This document shows, in pieces, positions 15,790-27,548 of a stretch of 64,000 nucleotides of DNA. The first letter of the stretch is position 1, and the number at the start of each line of letters is the position of its first letter. The notes under the pieces are model-generated. The model worked only from the letters and a program-made list of their open reading frames with translations. It ran no database searches and was not told where the DNA came from. The DNA comes from Paragonimus westermani (Eukaryota; Platyhelminthes; Trematoda; Plagiorchiida; Troglotrematidae), in assembly GCA_008508345.1 (NCBI GenBank), contig QNGE01000296.1, positions 214,929 through 278,928 on the forward strand, in the 5' to 3' direction. The translations under genes were made by a program, and so were the position numbers.

Positions 15790-16015
15790 ATCCTGCTAGA
15801 GCAATCGATTCTCTTGAATCATTTGGCGGATTCCATACGAGACAGTGGGACAGGTGGGTAACAGAGTCCAAATGTGAAACTTCCGAGCTCCTGGCGTGGC
15901 TTTGTAGTTCAGCTGGTAGAGCGCATGCCACGTTGAAGCATGCGGTGTCTGTCGCTGGTTCGAATTCAGCCGAAGCCCTGACTTTTCACAGTTGGGTTTC
16001 ATCTAGAATCATTAA
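15790..16015 (+). repeat. tRNA-headed SINE, family B copy 1
   Basis: The segment shares its order of blocks with 17106-17330: an upstream block beginning near GAATCATTTGG, a tRNA-like head, then a short tail. The head (15898-15977, 80 bases) folds as a tRNA: 7-bp acceptor stem GGCTTTG/CGAAGCC with one G-U, 4-bp D stem, 5-bp anticodon stem CATGC/GCATG and 5-bp T stem with a TTCGAAT loop. The anticodon loop is 9 bases instead of 7 and the variable region is about 11 bases. I therefore call it a tRNA-derived repeat head, not a working tRNA gene. The upstream block copied in both places supports a SINE. Confidence 0.7.
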
Positions 16016-17105
16016 TCTTCCATACTACTCATTGATACTACAAGATCGCATGTATTGGTCAGCCCTCCACATCGCCAACTGTTTGACTTATTGTATGTGA
16101 CTGTTTGCATCCCATCAAATCGCATCTGTAAAGGTTTGCCATTTGGCTTTATTCAATGTTTTAAATGATCGTCTTGATAGGCAACTTCGTCCATCTAATA
16201 TAAAGTTACTCTTCGATAATGGAAGTGACAGAAGTTAGAGTGTGTGAAGTTTCGCAACACCGTTGCTGATTTGAAAGGGTATAAGTTAGGTCGGTAGTGT
16301 AATGCTAAATGTGGATCAAATGAACAGGAATGCAACATTCAAAAACTTTGAACCAGTCGAGCGTATTTTGCTTTGAAAACATTCAGTTATAAACTGCTAA
16401 AAGTCGCTGATACATCAGCTTGAATTGTAAGGTCTTTTCGGAAGAGTGATTTACCAAAAAGCAAACGAATGAAGGAAGGGCAGATTTGTGCTGCGTTTAC
16501 GTAATTGTGCCAAAAATTGTCACCATTCACCTAAATAAAGCCGCACGTAGAGTTGTAAAAATAAAGGGCCATACAGTTCGGGAACTTCCGGAGAAAACTG
16601 GTTCAGATACGAAGTGCTCTCAAAATTCGTCTTCCCATATAGCCTTAAATCTGAATCCTTAGGCAAGGTGAAGAATAGTTTGCCCAGATGCATTCTCCTT
16701 CACTGTGGTCTCTATAGAGGGTTTTATTCTGTTTACTCCCAAAAAAGTGTTTGAGGCAGAACATTAAGACAAATAAATAGACTTATTGCCGTTGTAATAC
16801 TGGCTGCTATCTTAAGTCATACGAGGACAGCTTAAGTCACTGCGTGAATGATGCGATTTGATATACGACGTTTGCCGTTACATGCATGCACCCATTGCTT
16901 TATCCATTCCGTAATCACTTAGTACATGCAAACGACGAAAATGAACGACATTTGGCATGAACATACACCTTACCTGACAATTGCGGTTTCATTCGAATTC
17001 TTGCCGAGACAAAAGTGTTCAAAAACGCACTCAGTGTCGGAATACTTTGACAGTTTTCGTGGTTTTCTCCCGTTTTGTTTTATTCATTAAGAAATCCTGC
17101 TTTAA
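16016..17105. other. no supported gene
   Basis: Short frames only, with no repeat or motif I can support. Confidence 0.5.
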
Positions 17106-17330
17106 CAGTCAACTCGCCGAATCATTTGGTGGAGTCTCTATGAGATCCAAAGGACTGGGCGGGTGACTTAATTCAAAGGTGACATTTAGGAGTCCTCGGT
17201 GTGGATTCGTAGCTTCGCTGGTTGAGCGCTTGTTGCGTTTGAGTATACCGTTTCTGTCACTAATTCAAATCCAGCCAAAGTCCACATGTTTCGCGAATGA
17301 ATCCCATGTAAATTTCACAACTTGACGATT
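17106..17330 (+). repeat. tRNA-headed SINE, family B copy 2 (diverged)
   Basis: This is a second copy of the repeat at 15790-16015, in the same orientation and about 1.3 kb away. The upstream block is recognisable from 17117, and the tRNA-like head lies at 17203-17283. Its B box (ATTCAAATCC) has lost the first consensus base, and the acceptor stem has mismatches. It is clearly more decayed than copy 1. Confidence 0.6.
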
Positions 17331-18174
17331 GGTAAAATCACTTCTACCAGTAAATCCTTTCAAGTATGTTTCGTTCATCCTACCTGTTCTGATGATCTTC
17401 GTCATTTCCTCAAGTTGATCCAAACACTGACTACCTTATTCCTAACTTAAACGTAACAACGCCTATGGCTTCGAACAGGAATCCGATGTTTAAATGTTTT
17501 ATTTATTACTAATCTACCAGCAAATGATAGCCACAGAGTTTGTGTTCGATCAGATCTGACTCACTTGGTTTAAAACTTCTGTTATTTCTGTCAACCTCTT
17601 TCCTGTGTCTCACACAATTTTGGTTTACTTCAGTCAACCGCTGATTTTGCGGCAATATTGCCTCCGTTAATTGCATATCAATCAATTCAATAAACATGAA
17701 TGCTTACGTGTAGATTCAACACGCAGTATGTTCACAAAAGCTACCCATTCATCACTTTGTTTTCTATCGTGGAAGTCGATTCTGAACACACACTTGTCAT
17801 TTCACAGAAGATCATTCGCCCTCGAAAATACAACTTGAAAAAAGTACCAACAACAAACAAAACTCTCAGATTAGCTATTCGTATTGCAACACACTCATTG
17901 TGAAGACAAATGCGAACAACAATCTCTGAAAAAAGAAATGTTACAGCAACACTGAAAGAAAGGGAAATACAAACGGGGATAAGCTCAAAAGCTTTGATAA
18001 CCGTGATTGAGATAACATAATTCAGGTAAACAGAGAACAAAATGGTGCATGTAATCTAAATCACGTTGACTTCTTATCTTAAAAGTAAAATGAACCAACG
18101 TTCTGTGACTTACGTGAAGTGGAATGTGTCATCTATCGGGAGCGACTTCAAAGTACGTCATGAGTGAACAAAAC
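17331..18174. other. no supported gene
   Basis: A 99-codon minus-strand frame at 17741-18040 is rich in hydrophobic residues but overlaps a frame on the other strand. It has no recognisable family, and the region is generally T-rich. Nothing is supported. Confidence 0.45.
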
Positions 18175-18186
18175 AAATACACGAGT

Positions 18187-18353
18187 TACTGATGACTAGT
18201 CGGGGATTTGGTTTCTTTTTTCAAGTTGACCACTCCTGATGAGCTCTAATGAGAGCGAAACTCGAGTCTAGTGCTTCTTTTCGAAATAGGATGGCTGGAA
18301 AGTCTATATGAATGCAAACACTACGATCAAATGTGAGTGGCGGTCAACTTGAA
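18187..18353 (+). mobile_element. family A hammerhead element with 12-bp target-site duplication
   Basis: The direct repeat AAATACACGAGT occurs at 18175-18186 and again at 18354-18365, so 18187-18353 is a complete insertion of 167 bp. Its left end (18187-18231) is the family A 3' end in inverted orientation, carrying the blocks TACTGATGACTAGTCG and TTCAAGTTGACC. The right part is in sense orientation: hammerhead (18230-18274), the conserved downstream block, and GGTCAACTTGA at the right edge. An inverted 5' piece plus a 12-bp TSD points to reverse-transcribed insertion of a rearranged copy. The tRNA-like head is absent here. Confidence 0.85.
18230..18274 (+). ncRNA. hammerhead ribozyme, type I, near-intact
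   Basis: Core elements in order: CTGATGA (18236-18242); stem II GCTCT with loop AATG and AGAGC (18243-18256); GAAA (18257-18260); the short stem III CTCGAG (18261-18266); then TC, with predicted cleavage after 18268. Stem I pairs CCACT-side bases 18231-18234 with 18270-18273 over 4 bp, but the pair next to the core (18235 with 18269) is C-T. All catalytic core bases are present, so activity may be kept but weakened. Stem III is so short that such ribozymes usually act as dimers, and its palindromic CTCGAG would suit that. Confidence 0.8.
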
Positions 18354-18365
18354 AAATACACGAGT

Positions 18366-19016
18366 ATTTCATGTTTTTTGGGGGGTAAGCAGTTCACTTT
18401 GATGCACACAACCTGGCTAAGTGTACTGACTTTCAGCCGGCTCTCATAGTCATTGTGGAAGATGAAATAGTGAGAATGTTTGACAAAAATTGAGTGTTCA
18501 CAGATGAATTAGCTTGCTGACCTGTGGGCATACGGTTCGATCAGTCAGCGTATGATGCACTGTGAACATGACATGAACCTACCGAATACCGATACTCATT
18601 AGATGTGACGCAGTATCACTAAAAAACGATAACCGCAAGCAAAAATAGAACAAAGGTTACATTGCGACGGGGTACACCGCGGGGTGTATAACGATATTCT
18701 GTCAGTACTATTCACGCAGATCGTTTCTGTTATCCCCTCTGTCACACTGGTCAAAATAAAGACGAAATTGGTCAAGATGACTTGCATATTTTTAATCAAC
18801 CAGTGAAAAACCCAAATGCTAGACTGTGAATTTAATAGTCACAAATAACTGTTCAGCGGACTTCTATACACATTGCGTAATCAAACTGCATCCGGTGCTT
18901 AATCACAAATAATGTGTCTGGATAGGTTGGCTAGTGGAACACATCAACCCAAACTTCTAACCTAACACTGAAAACCAGTTAGGCGGAACCGGTTCAAAAA
19001 GTGTGGAGAGGAGCTC
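18366..19016. other. no supported gene
   Basis: Short overlapping frames only. Nothing recognised. Confidence 0.45.
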
Positions 19017-19268
19017 TAGTCGAAGGATCATCGGCTGGAGTTAACAGGACGGTTATTCCTCTCAAGGTGATCGGGCAACTTAGCAACTTGGTTGGCCGTT
19101 CACATAGGATAATTTGGTGGTGCTTAATGCGAGGTCAACGACGCAATGGGCAACACGGTTGCCCATGAAATCATGTCCGGAGGTCTACGCACTACTGACG
19201 AGCTCCTTTTCTAAAGGGGCTGACCGGAGAGTCTGCGGGCATGCGGCTGCTACGGTCAATTTTGGCTG
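19017..19268 (+). repeat. family A copy with tRNA-like region, hammerhead internally deleted
   Basis: The copy follows the family A order: a 5' block with GGAGTTAACAGG, a block with GATCGGGCAAC, a tRNA-like segment with CAACACGGTTGCC, then the start of the hammerhead (GCACTA, CTGACGA and GCTC at 19189-19205). The next 30 or so bases of the ribozyme are missing, and the sequence resumes in the downstream block at 19206. The kept half is identical to the intact copy at 40795-40839. The ribozyme cannot fold. Confidence 0.75.
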
Positions 19269-21231
19269 ATGCCCAATCTATATGAAACGACAAAAATCCT
19301 CCAATGCTCATCAATAACCATTGGGAAATCATCGCATATTTTTAAATCTGTGGGGCCGTACTCAAACTTGAGAACTACAGACAAGTTCATTAGTCCCTAC
19401 ACTTTGACGTACCTATGGGTAGTATACAAACAACAGCAACATATTTCATCTTTCAAAATCTCTTGTTACACAAGTGCTCGTTCAAAAAGGTTTAACTGAT
19501 AACATGAATTTTACACGCACGATTGACCCAAACTTCAATACTGGGTGCATTCCGTGGTATTCATAGTTTTCTCCCCAGACCAGTAAATCCCAGTGTGCGG
19601 ATTACAACTGTACAATGGCTTCTCTCTAATGTGATGGAAGAACTGAATGGATACTAAGCCAGCCGGTCAGCTTGAAATTCTTTTATTAACATTAAAATTG
19701 ACTACCAGAGTTTTTCGTTTTAACTCCTTTTTGTGCTGAATTCCTTTTCTTCTTCATCAGCAGGGAAAGAAACTGTACTGCGACGTAAAAACATATTGTT
19801 TATGCTCATCAGTGGCGTTGACACGCAGACAATTAACCCAAGTATCGTTTGATGAACATCCTCAAAACTTGTTCAGTTCCTTCACCCAATTCAGTGCACA
19901 GAAAGTCACATAATAAGGTTCGTTAAGCATGACATTATTAAAGTCTCCATCAAAGACTCGTTTCAGTGGTTTTTTCCGTTAAACAACTAGGTGCAATTTA
20001 GTTTTGACATTTTATATGTGAATTAATTTCCTAAAGCGCATTGCTGAAAGTTTCCTGCTGAAGCCGGGTTATTCAGTAATTAAATAACAAACTCGAATAG
20101 AAAGTGAATTTTGTTCATAATGCAGAATGGTCAAAGAAATTAATTGCACAGAAGAAGTTATTCAACGCTTCTCTGTGGTGCCAGTTTCCAACTGAAATTA
20201 AACTTAACTGCTCCCCATGTGCGCAGTGACTTAGAAAAAGGAGAGTTTGGGAAACACGTGATGATAACTTACACATTTGTACTAAACAAACCCTTTGTAA
20301 ACACACCGAACAGTGTCGTAGAAAAATACTGCCTAATTATAACAACCTTTATCCATAGAATAGGATGTATATTTTCCATTTCACTGCAATATGTTCGGAG
20401 CAAAAAACGAAGGGCACAGAAATTGTGTGAAATATGCAAGACAGAATTTGAAACTGGAGAATGGTGCAGTTTTATTTTGAAGGACGATTTTCTATGTAAA
20501 ACCTACAATCGAGCTTAATGTTTGACAGTAGCCTGTGGTCAGCCTTAACGTCTGTAATGGCATATATTTTGACGCAAAAGTTGATATGGCAGTAGTAGTT
20601 AGCCATCAAGTAACACAATCTTGCCACGTGGACAGCAAATGGATGACAGTACTGATCGTGGTAAAATTTTCCAGGTAGTTTGATAAAAAAAACTTTCGAG
20701 AACCTTGCCAAGAAAATGTTTGAAGTATGCTGCTTCTATGCAGGATACCGTATTACGTAATGTGCAACAGATAGTTAGCCTCTTTGACTGATTATCACAG
20801 TTCCGATACAAACTTAACTCCATCTGTCCCGTCAAACTGAACAGTGAAAAAATTAACCTTTATTCAACTGCAGCTTTGCAAGATAGATGTAGGTAATGTT
20901 GATATTTTGTTCAAACGTTAAACAATTAAGGTAGATCATGGTACAGATTGTGTGGACGTTTGTTTCTCGGATAACAAGGTCCACATTGATTAGTTCATTT
21001 GTGTGGTGAAACATAAAGCATCAAGTTTGACGTAATTCGTTTAAAAGAGTGGGACTAGATGAAACCGTTAACAAAACGTGTTCGACAGATTTATATAAAT
21101 ATATATGCTGAAAAGTACCTCACTGTTTCAACAAAACACTCGAGGCTGCCAGTGTTCTTCCAGGATGCTCACAAACGAATGTGATTAAGCATTTGTATGC
21201 GTTAGTTCAACTGTTTTATGTGCTGTCAATA
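19269..21231. other. no supported gene
   Basis: The longest frame (20144-20518, plus, 124 codons) has a late CxxC cluster but no spacing that fits LIM, RING or zinc-ribbon domains. Nothing else is recognised. Confidence 0.45.
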
Positions 21232-21400
21232 CCAAAGTGGCCAGTGCGTCTACCTCACGCAAACATGGCCAGAGTTCAAATCTAGGCCGCACCAATTATG
21301 TACACTAACAAGTTCTAACGAGGGCAAAACTCGCGTGTAGTGCCTCTTTACAGGACGGGTTGACTAAAGTGTCTGGGGTGAGGGGTGCGAAGGCGTCAAT
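21232..21400 (+). repeat. family A copy, decayed hammerhead
   Basis: The tRNA-like head has an A-box match TGGCCAGTGCG (21238-21248) and an exact B box GTTCAAATC (from 21273). The hammerhead region at 21300-21344 keeps the frame of stem I (ACACTA and TAGTGC-like bases) and the stem III area, but the core reads AACAAG and AAAA where CTGANGA and GAAA are required. It is an old, inactive copy. Confidence 0.65.
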
Positions 21401-24400
21401 CAGTCGTGAGTTATGTTCATCTTCTCTGAACCAAAAATGTCCACTTCTTATCGGTAGTCATGATTATGTTATCCTCGATTTCGAAACGTTTCTGATTATT
21501 TTGGAAATGATAATCAGCCTTCAAACTGATACCGATGTTACGATCAATAGTCACATCAGCCAGGTTGAGGTTAAAATCTGTGGAATGACAGAAAATACTG
21601 AGTGATTTTAAAACTATGTCACGCGCTGTAATATAATATGGACATAACTGACGTGTTTGAAGAGACTACCAGCGAGTTGTTAAACTGACGCTTAATTTTT
21701 GAAGCGCTAAAATTTAGTGAACATGCCTGTCAAGACCGTGAACAGCATGCCGACTTTGCAGGTCTCTTAGTTTACCACCTGCAACCGTTCAGCCACAAGT
21801 ACTTAAGCTAAGGCTGACAGTACTATTCCGTGAGAGACACAGTAATTGCCTTGGTAACTGACTTTCACTCCACACACATTTTTATACATAAATGCAACCC
21901 ATAAAAATGTGATCACTTTTCTGGCACTTCACTATACCTAGATTTGGGACCATGTTGTATGTGCATTGTTCCTAAATAAATAGATATCCGGAATCTAATG
22001 CTTTATTCACAAGGACAACCTGAGTAGTACACCTATTTTAGACAAGGTTCTTCAATTTCAACCCGTAAGATTACTTCCGCGTTGATTCATACAACAAAGG
22101 AATGATCATCTCTCTACACTTGTGAAAGTCAGTATATTAAGTAGATTTTCATCGAGCCTAAGCACGTTATTCGCCCCAAAATTAACACTGATTTGAAGCC
22201 TTGAAATGTGCTCAATCAACTTTCAACTAGAGATGTGCGTAGGACTCGACAGCAACTTAGCATGGAGTAAACCGAACGAATGGTGAATTTATGTGATGTG
22301 TACCACTGCCTAATTATTATGTCAGTTCACATTACTGACAGAAGAGTGCGCCCACTGCTTACATAGGTCCTATTTATAACAGAATCTTGATCGATTCCTA
22401 TTTCCCATATATTCAAACAGACTTCATGCATGAGCGGATTCGCCGTCCCCCGTATCCCCTGTAAGGAATAAGCTTATGGTTTCCGGCTTGCTAAGCCACA
22501 CCCCATATCCACCTGTTCGAATTGCTCTGCTCCAATGAAGAACTTCCGCTAGTTTTGTTTCGTATATCGAACAGTTCCATATGTATGTCGTTTGCCCTTC
22601 ATCACAGCAAAAAACGAATGCTTTACCTGCGATTCGATTTAGCGAGGATTTCGCAAATTAACCACTTCGGATACGACAAGTTTGCTACACGCCTACGCTG
22701 CGTGTTCACTTCAAGAAGTCTATCAGAACTGACTGACCTATTTCCCTAATTACACATCTGCGATTGGTTTGGTATACTTCCACAGTACCGGCATCAGGTA
22801 ACCCGTCTGCTTTATTATACCGACAATTCTCGAAATACTGTTCCAACCTGAATTCCTCGTACTACCCTTCGCTGTCCGATTTTCTCAACCAAACAACTGG
22901 CCCATTTTAAGCAGAGTTTCATCCCGGAAGACAGAGCAATATGAATTTTAATTGTAAGGCAACGATATTCGTCAATTCACTTATTCCACTCCTGTACCAC
23001 TGATACAAAATCTTACAGTGTTGGAACGCATCATCAGGAGGTTCGTGGTTTATTTTCCGTTTTACGGTTGAGTAGATAACATAAAAATAATAGACCCTGT
23101 GAGGGATTTTCTCTTTTTCAGTTGAAATACGCACAAAGTTTTTTCCGAATAAAATGAAGTAAACATGTCATAGGTTCAGACAACTGGTAAAAATGTCCGC
23201 ATACTGTTTAGAAATAAGTCCGGAGATGATTATGATACTACAGGGTAGAGCCGAGTATATGATACAGGATAAGATTTCTAGTTACACGAATGGATCTGTG
23301 CACATACGAACACCCGAGGAACAGCGGCTAGTTGGTGTGATGGGGAAGAGGACTATACACGTGTACGGCGCTAAACTGGGTTCACCTTATCCTGACAATT
23401 GACCTTGTTGGCTGCTGTTACGGATCAGTGACCCACTTCAAGTCTACCAAAGCAGCGAGGATCTAAATCGTGAGGAAACTTTTCGCTTATTCGGATTACC
23501 AGTCCATAATGTTAAGGATAGTGAGGAAAATCGAACGTCAGTGAACCGCATGCACTCAGCAAAGTCCACCTGAAATCGACATCGATATTTAAATTTGTGT
23601 GTGTAAAAGCGCAGTGCGTTGAGAATGGGAGCTGGGCATACGTGATACCGGATGATGGGACGGTAGCACACAACAGATGAACTCTAAGATTTTTTTTGCC
23701 GTACGGTCTCTGTCACAAAACTAGCTTCATAACTTCAGCATAATGATGAGGGCCTGTCTACCGCGAGAGGGGTACATATAACCCACAATTTAAACTAATC
23801 AGAATGGATCCGGAGCAACGTCATTCACGTATAAAACCTGTAACTTTCACATTCACGAACTTTGAGATAGTAAACACAAGAAAGTCCCCAGGTGAGAGAA
23901 AAACTACTCCCTTAAATATATTTTACGAAGGGAAGTGCCGGCAGACACTTTTCATGTCCTCAGGACAAGCCGGATGAACCCAGTCACAAACTGCATGCAT
24001 ACCCATAGTAAAAAAGGAACACCTTACTTAAATCGATGTAAAACATGTCACCTTTTGGCACACTCAGACTTTTTAGTGTCCTTACAGATGGAAATGAGAT
24101 CCCGTCACTCGAAGTGAATCACCGAAGTTTTGCATATGTTGTTCATTTTAGGGGTCGTTTACAAGACAGTGGACTAGCATTGGACGTTCACCTCGTCGAC
24201 GCTTTCCTCTGAGTTCTGAATATGAAGATTTTTCTTCCGGCTAAGTATTCCGAAATTCGTAAGTGTACTTGCCCGGAGGACAATATAAAGTTGGAAGGTG
24301 GACGCGTTGGTCGTGAGTCTAGCCCCAGAAGTCATGAACAGAGGTACACTAACAAAAATGCTGTAACCAGCTGGTCAACCAAAAGTTCTGAATTCGCATA

Positions 24401-24407
24401 AATAAAG
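21401..24407. other. no supported gene
   Basis: Frames of up to 81 codons occur. The one at 23193-23402 (plus, 69 codons) begins with a true ATG but has no recognisable domain or splice context. No repeat shared with the rest of the window was seen. Confidence 0.45.
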
Positions 24408-24919
24408 TGTGGTAGATAATCAGGCCGGAGGTGCGGATAATCCAACGCTCCAGGAAATACATAGACGCGGGAGAAGGCACGTCCAAAACCCCACAACAAA
24501 CGGATCGGGGACGGTGGGGGCGACCGAATTAGTCATCGCTCGACCAAATCGGACCAACGGCCGAGACATTGTAGGCAAAAGGGGGGATAACAAAGTTGAA
24601 GGCATGGTTATTCCAACACTCGCAGTCGTGGACTACGGTCAGGGGCCAGCTTAGATAGATGGAGGAGAACAAGAACAAGCGGACGAGCCATTGATCAGTG
24701 CAATCGGACTAACGGGTGGAGAATGGTAGACAGAAACCCCCCTGATAGACGGCGCTGGGCACGCACATAAACCAGGCAGAAGTGCACACGATGCATGAGC
24801 GGAAACCTGGGGGAGTTATGGTCCGGAATGGTGATATATAAACGCGAGCGCGCGCATGGCATGATAAATAACATATTGGACAATAAAGATTGTGCTTTAT
24901 TGGACGCCTTTTCGCTACA
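24408..24919 (+). mobile_element. probable solo LTR, Ty3/gypsy-type
   Basis: The segment starts TGTGGTAG and ends CGCTACA, so it has TG...CA ends. It is clearly more G-rich than its surroundings. Its internal order fits U3-R-U5: a TATA box TATATAAA at 24835-24842, an AATAAA signal at 24882-24887, and a short tail of about 30 bases. No primer-binding site follows the right end, no polypurine tract precedes the left end, and no gag or pol frame is nearby, so it would be a solo LTR. The flanks AAAG and ATAG match at three of four bases, so the TSD is not clean. I infer the Ty3/gypsy class from overall LTR style only. Confidence 0.5.
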
Positions 24920-25454
24920 ATAGTATACAGGTGTATTTACGAATCGTTGCCACGTCAAGTAAAAAGCTGACCTGGATGGTTTTGACTACATCATATATAT
25001 GCTTTGTTGGAAACACCGCGGATCTTTCCAATGCAACGAACGGTCTTATGATAGTCTTCTCCAAAGGTAAATGAACTTGAGAGTACTATATAGCAGGGGC
25101 TAGAAACTGGCAGTTTTGCAATGAATTTATGCTGGTCACGCTGTTACTTATGTTACCCACAGGTGTACAGTGCTTGTAATGTGATGTTCTCGTAGGCTAG
25201 TGGGATGATCGATAGATGAAAAGGTCAGCTGCATTCAGTATATCAATTCCACGTGAATTTAATGCAATGAACCATTCTGACTATGCCTGGACAACAATGT
25301 GTGCCACTTCTGGCGGGTCATGTAGGTGCGTTTGAAGGTATCAGAAGAATTTAGCTATCAATGTTGGCGGTTAGGTGTTACATGGGCCAGTGACCAAGCA
25401 ATTGTTTTGTCCCGATAACATGCACAATATTTAGCAATTCAACGGGAATAATCG
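24920..25454. other. no supported gene
   Basis: Nothing recognised between the probable LTR and the hairpin at 25455. Confidence 0.45.
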
Positions 25455-25494
25455 CACAGGATCGAGTCAAACGATAGTTTGACTCGATCTTGTG
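25455..25494. repeat. long perfect hairpin, 18-bp stem and GATA loop
   Basis: Bases 25455-25472 pair with 25477-25494 across a four-base GATA loop. All 18 pairs are Watson-Crick except one G-T. The stem contains GATCGAGTCAAAC on the left. Two further pairs (one G-T) can extend it to 20 bp. A stem this long and this clean is unlikely by chance in a 64-kb window. The loop is too short for a typical microRNA precursor, and no T-run follows on either strand. Confidence 0.85.
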
Positions 25495-25904
25495 TGTAGG
25501 AATGTAAATGCAAATAGACGTGGCAAAGTACGTATTGGGGTGACTAACGTTTCACTGACATCGTTCACTCACTACTGTTTTCTTGTTGGCTGGCGATAAG
25601 CATTTGCCTATTTAATGAGTGCATGTGGGCATTGGTTTTTCCTCATTTAACATAAAGTTACCAACCACAAGGAAGAGTGAACTGGCTTCACTGCCAGCCC
25701 CCTAACTGTGGAAACAAGTGCTAATTATTGATGAATAGATTTAAAATAGCAACTTTACGGACAAGTTTCAACCATCCCGGATGGCCTTCCCCAGGAATGT
25801 TATAATCGAAATCATATTAACAAAGGAACATAGGTCACGTAAATTTTGCAGTGGTTAGGTCAATTTGTGCTGCATCTGATCCGATTGGTCTATTCCTTTG
25901 CTCA
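25495..25904. other. no supported gene; possible 3' flank of the PLE remnant
   Basis: This lies downstream of the Penelope-like frame that runs on the minus strand from 26402 to 25905. It may hold part of that element's 3' untranslated region, but I see no clear end. Confidence 0.4.
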
Positions 25905-26402
25905 CTAATTGGCGGTGAGACAGATGCAAATAAATGCAGACAGGCGTTTGCTATCATTGCGATTAACACAAGCGTGCTGTGTGTAAATGGTGTGAACTTC
26001 AGCACAGCACCGCTCCGCATAGGAAGTTAGACCCTTGTGAATCATTCGAGGTTGATCAAAACCTACGTTATGATTCTCTGACAGTGCTTGTAGTGCGATG
26101 GCCGAATCCGTCTCTAGCTTCTGAAGTTGATAGGCGTGTTTAGGAGGAAGCTTTGTGTGCCTCTTGTGTTCGGTAACACGTACTTTCAGATGTCTGCTTG
26201 TCTCTCCAATGTACCTTACATTGCAATCACAACATCTAATATGGTAAACGCGATGTGTCTGGTTACCCGCAGGAACTGGAACGGAGATTTTCAGACGTTT
26301 TTTTACCAATCGGAATTTGCACGTTCGACTTGAAAATTCTGGCCCTTTTTGTCTCTTCCTTAGTGGAAATGCACTTAATTGTGTTTGGATAGTAGTTGGC
26401 GG
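25905..26402 (-). pseudogene. Penelope-like retroelement, C-terminal GIY-YIG endonuclease region
   Basis: One uninterrupted frame of 165 codons ending in a stop at 25905. The frame opens after a stop at 26403-26405, and there is no ATG at its head, so this is the C-terminal end of a longer protein. Counting from the TTG at 26309: VYHIRC at 21-26 (the GIY half), then CDC and YIGET at 29-37 (the YIG half), an Arg-rich helix with R44, EH at 47-48, and a later GFDQPR...ERCCAEVHTI block carrying the Glu expected of the metal site. This layout is the nicking endonuclease of Penelope-like elements. No reverse-transcriptase motif is seen upstream (26403-26700), so the element is 5' truncated or decayed. 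The endonuclease residues I can see are intact, which suggests a young insertion. Confidence 0.85.
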
Positions 26403-27420
26403 CTAGTATTTCTTTAATATGAGAGAGTTCCGTGGTTCAAATCTTATTGGCTCCATAGGCGAGTGTTATGGAGCCGATATTGTGCACGGATTCCTTACAA
26501 GTAATAATCACTTCATTCATAGATTTAAAACCTCATTACCGTCACAGTGACAATTGTGAAAATTTAGTTATACTGAAATCGTTTCAGATCTCCAGGACAT
26601 TGGTTGGTTACCACCAAATGGAACACTGGAAAGATCAACTACATGAAAATAGACCCTTAGAAAAATATTAACTTTCTTTTCCGATTCAGGCTAGTTTGAC
26701 GAAAAAATTGTTTCAAGCATTCCGGAAACCGAAGATCAGCTGCACATCACATCGCCTACCCGGTGAATTACTTCGTTTTATGTCTTCGTCTTGTTAAACC
26801 CACAATAAGCACGATCGCAGTGAACACGCAAATGCATTAAATTTAATGTTAGTGTTGGGCATGCTTCATCCCTACTGAACAGACAGCACCACAAGCAGCC
26901 ATGTGATCCAGGGTGATGCTTTTTCGATTGGGACAACTATACTTACAAGCAAGGCAAACCATCATCTGACTCAGTCCGCTACAATTACATCATTCGGAAT
27001 AACATGTGAGCTACATAACACAAAATCAGTATGACTGTTGGCTTACAGACACATGTCACATTTACTCATATATGTGGTTAGAAAAACGGCTGTCTGCTCT
27101 TTCAAACGTACTGTTGGGAGATACCAACAATCAGGGCACAGACATGGGACTACTATTCATGACCAGTCTCTGAATGGAATGTGTCATGTCAACAGCATTC
27201 CGATAAAGACTACCAGCAATCTGACAATCGCCTATGCGATTCGGTATAGTACGAGAGAACCCACTGCCACCAAGTTGCTGTGATCCTCAGTTGTCGATTC
27301 AAGCGACCGACGAGAACTCTTCTTCTATTAAAAGATTGTATTTGTTCGTACTATCATTTCTGTAATCATCATTGTCGTTAGCAGTTAGGTTGTGCACGTT
27401 TTGTATCACAACACTAAAAG
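26403..27420. other. no supported gene
   Basis: No reverse-transcriptase motifs in any frame that would extend the neighbouring Penelope-like frame. Otherwise only short frames. Confidence 0.45.
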
Positions 27421-27548
27421 AAGTTCGCGTTAAGTGCTTCTTCTCGAAAGATGCTGGCTAGAAAGTCTATCTTAATGCCAAAGCTGTGATCAAATGTGAG
27501 TGATGCTCAGCATGAAAATCAACTAAATCCCCGACTACTCATCCGTAA
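27421..27548 (+). repeat. family A 3' half, hammerhead destroyed
   Basis: From 27430 this follows the family A downstream block (AAGTGCTTCTTCTCG, then GGCTAGAAAGTCTATC). It ends in the terminal block AAATCCCCGACTACTCATC, which also ends the copy at 43570-43673. Only stem I remnants of the ribozyme are left at the left edge. Confidence 0.75.

Noticed and set aside
15898..15977. Functional tRNA gene
   Set aside because: The stems pair well, but the anticodon loop has nine bases, the variable region does not fit, and the same upstream block is repeated at 17106, so it is a SINE head.
17741..18040. A hydrophobic 99-codon minus-strand frame, possible membrane protein
   Set aside because: T-rich antisense composition gives hydrophobic residues by itself, and there is no start context or conserved motif.
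20144..20518. A 124-codon frame with CEICKTEFETGEWC
   Set aside because: The cysteine spacing does not fit LIM, RING or other zinc-finger patterns, and there is no conserved context.
24420..24654. Gly/Arg-rich frames on both strands
   Set aside because: They lie inside the probable solo LTR and reflect its G-rich composition.
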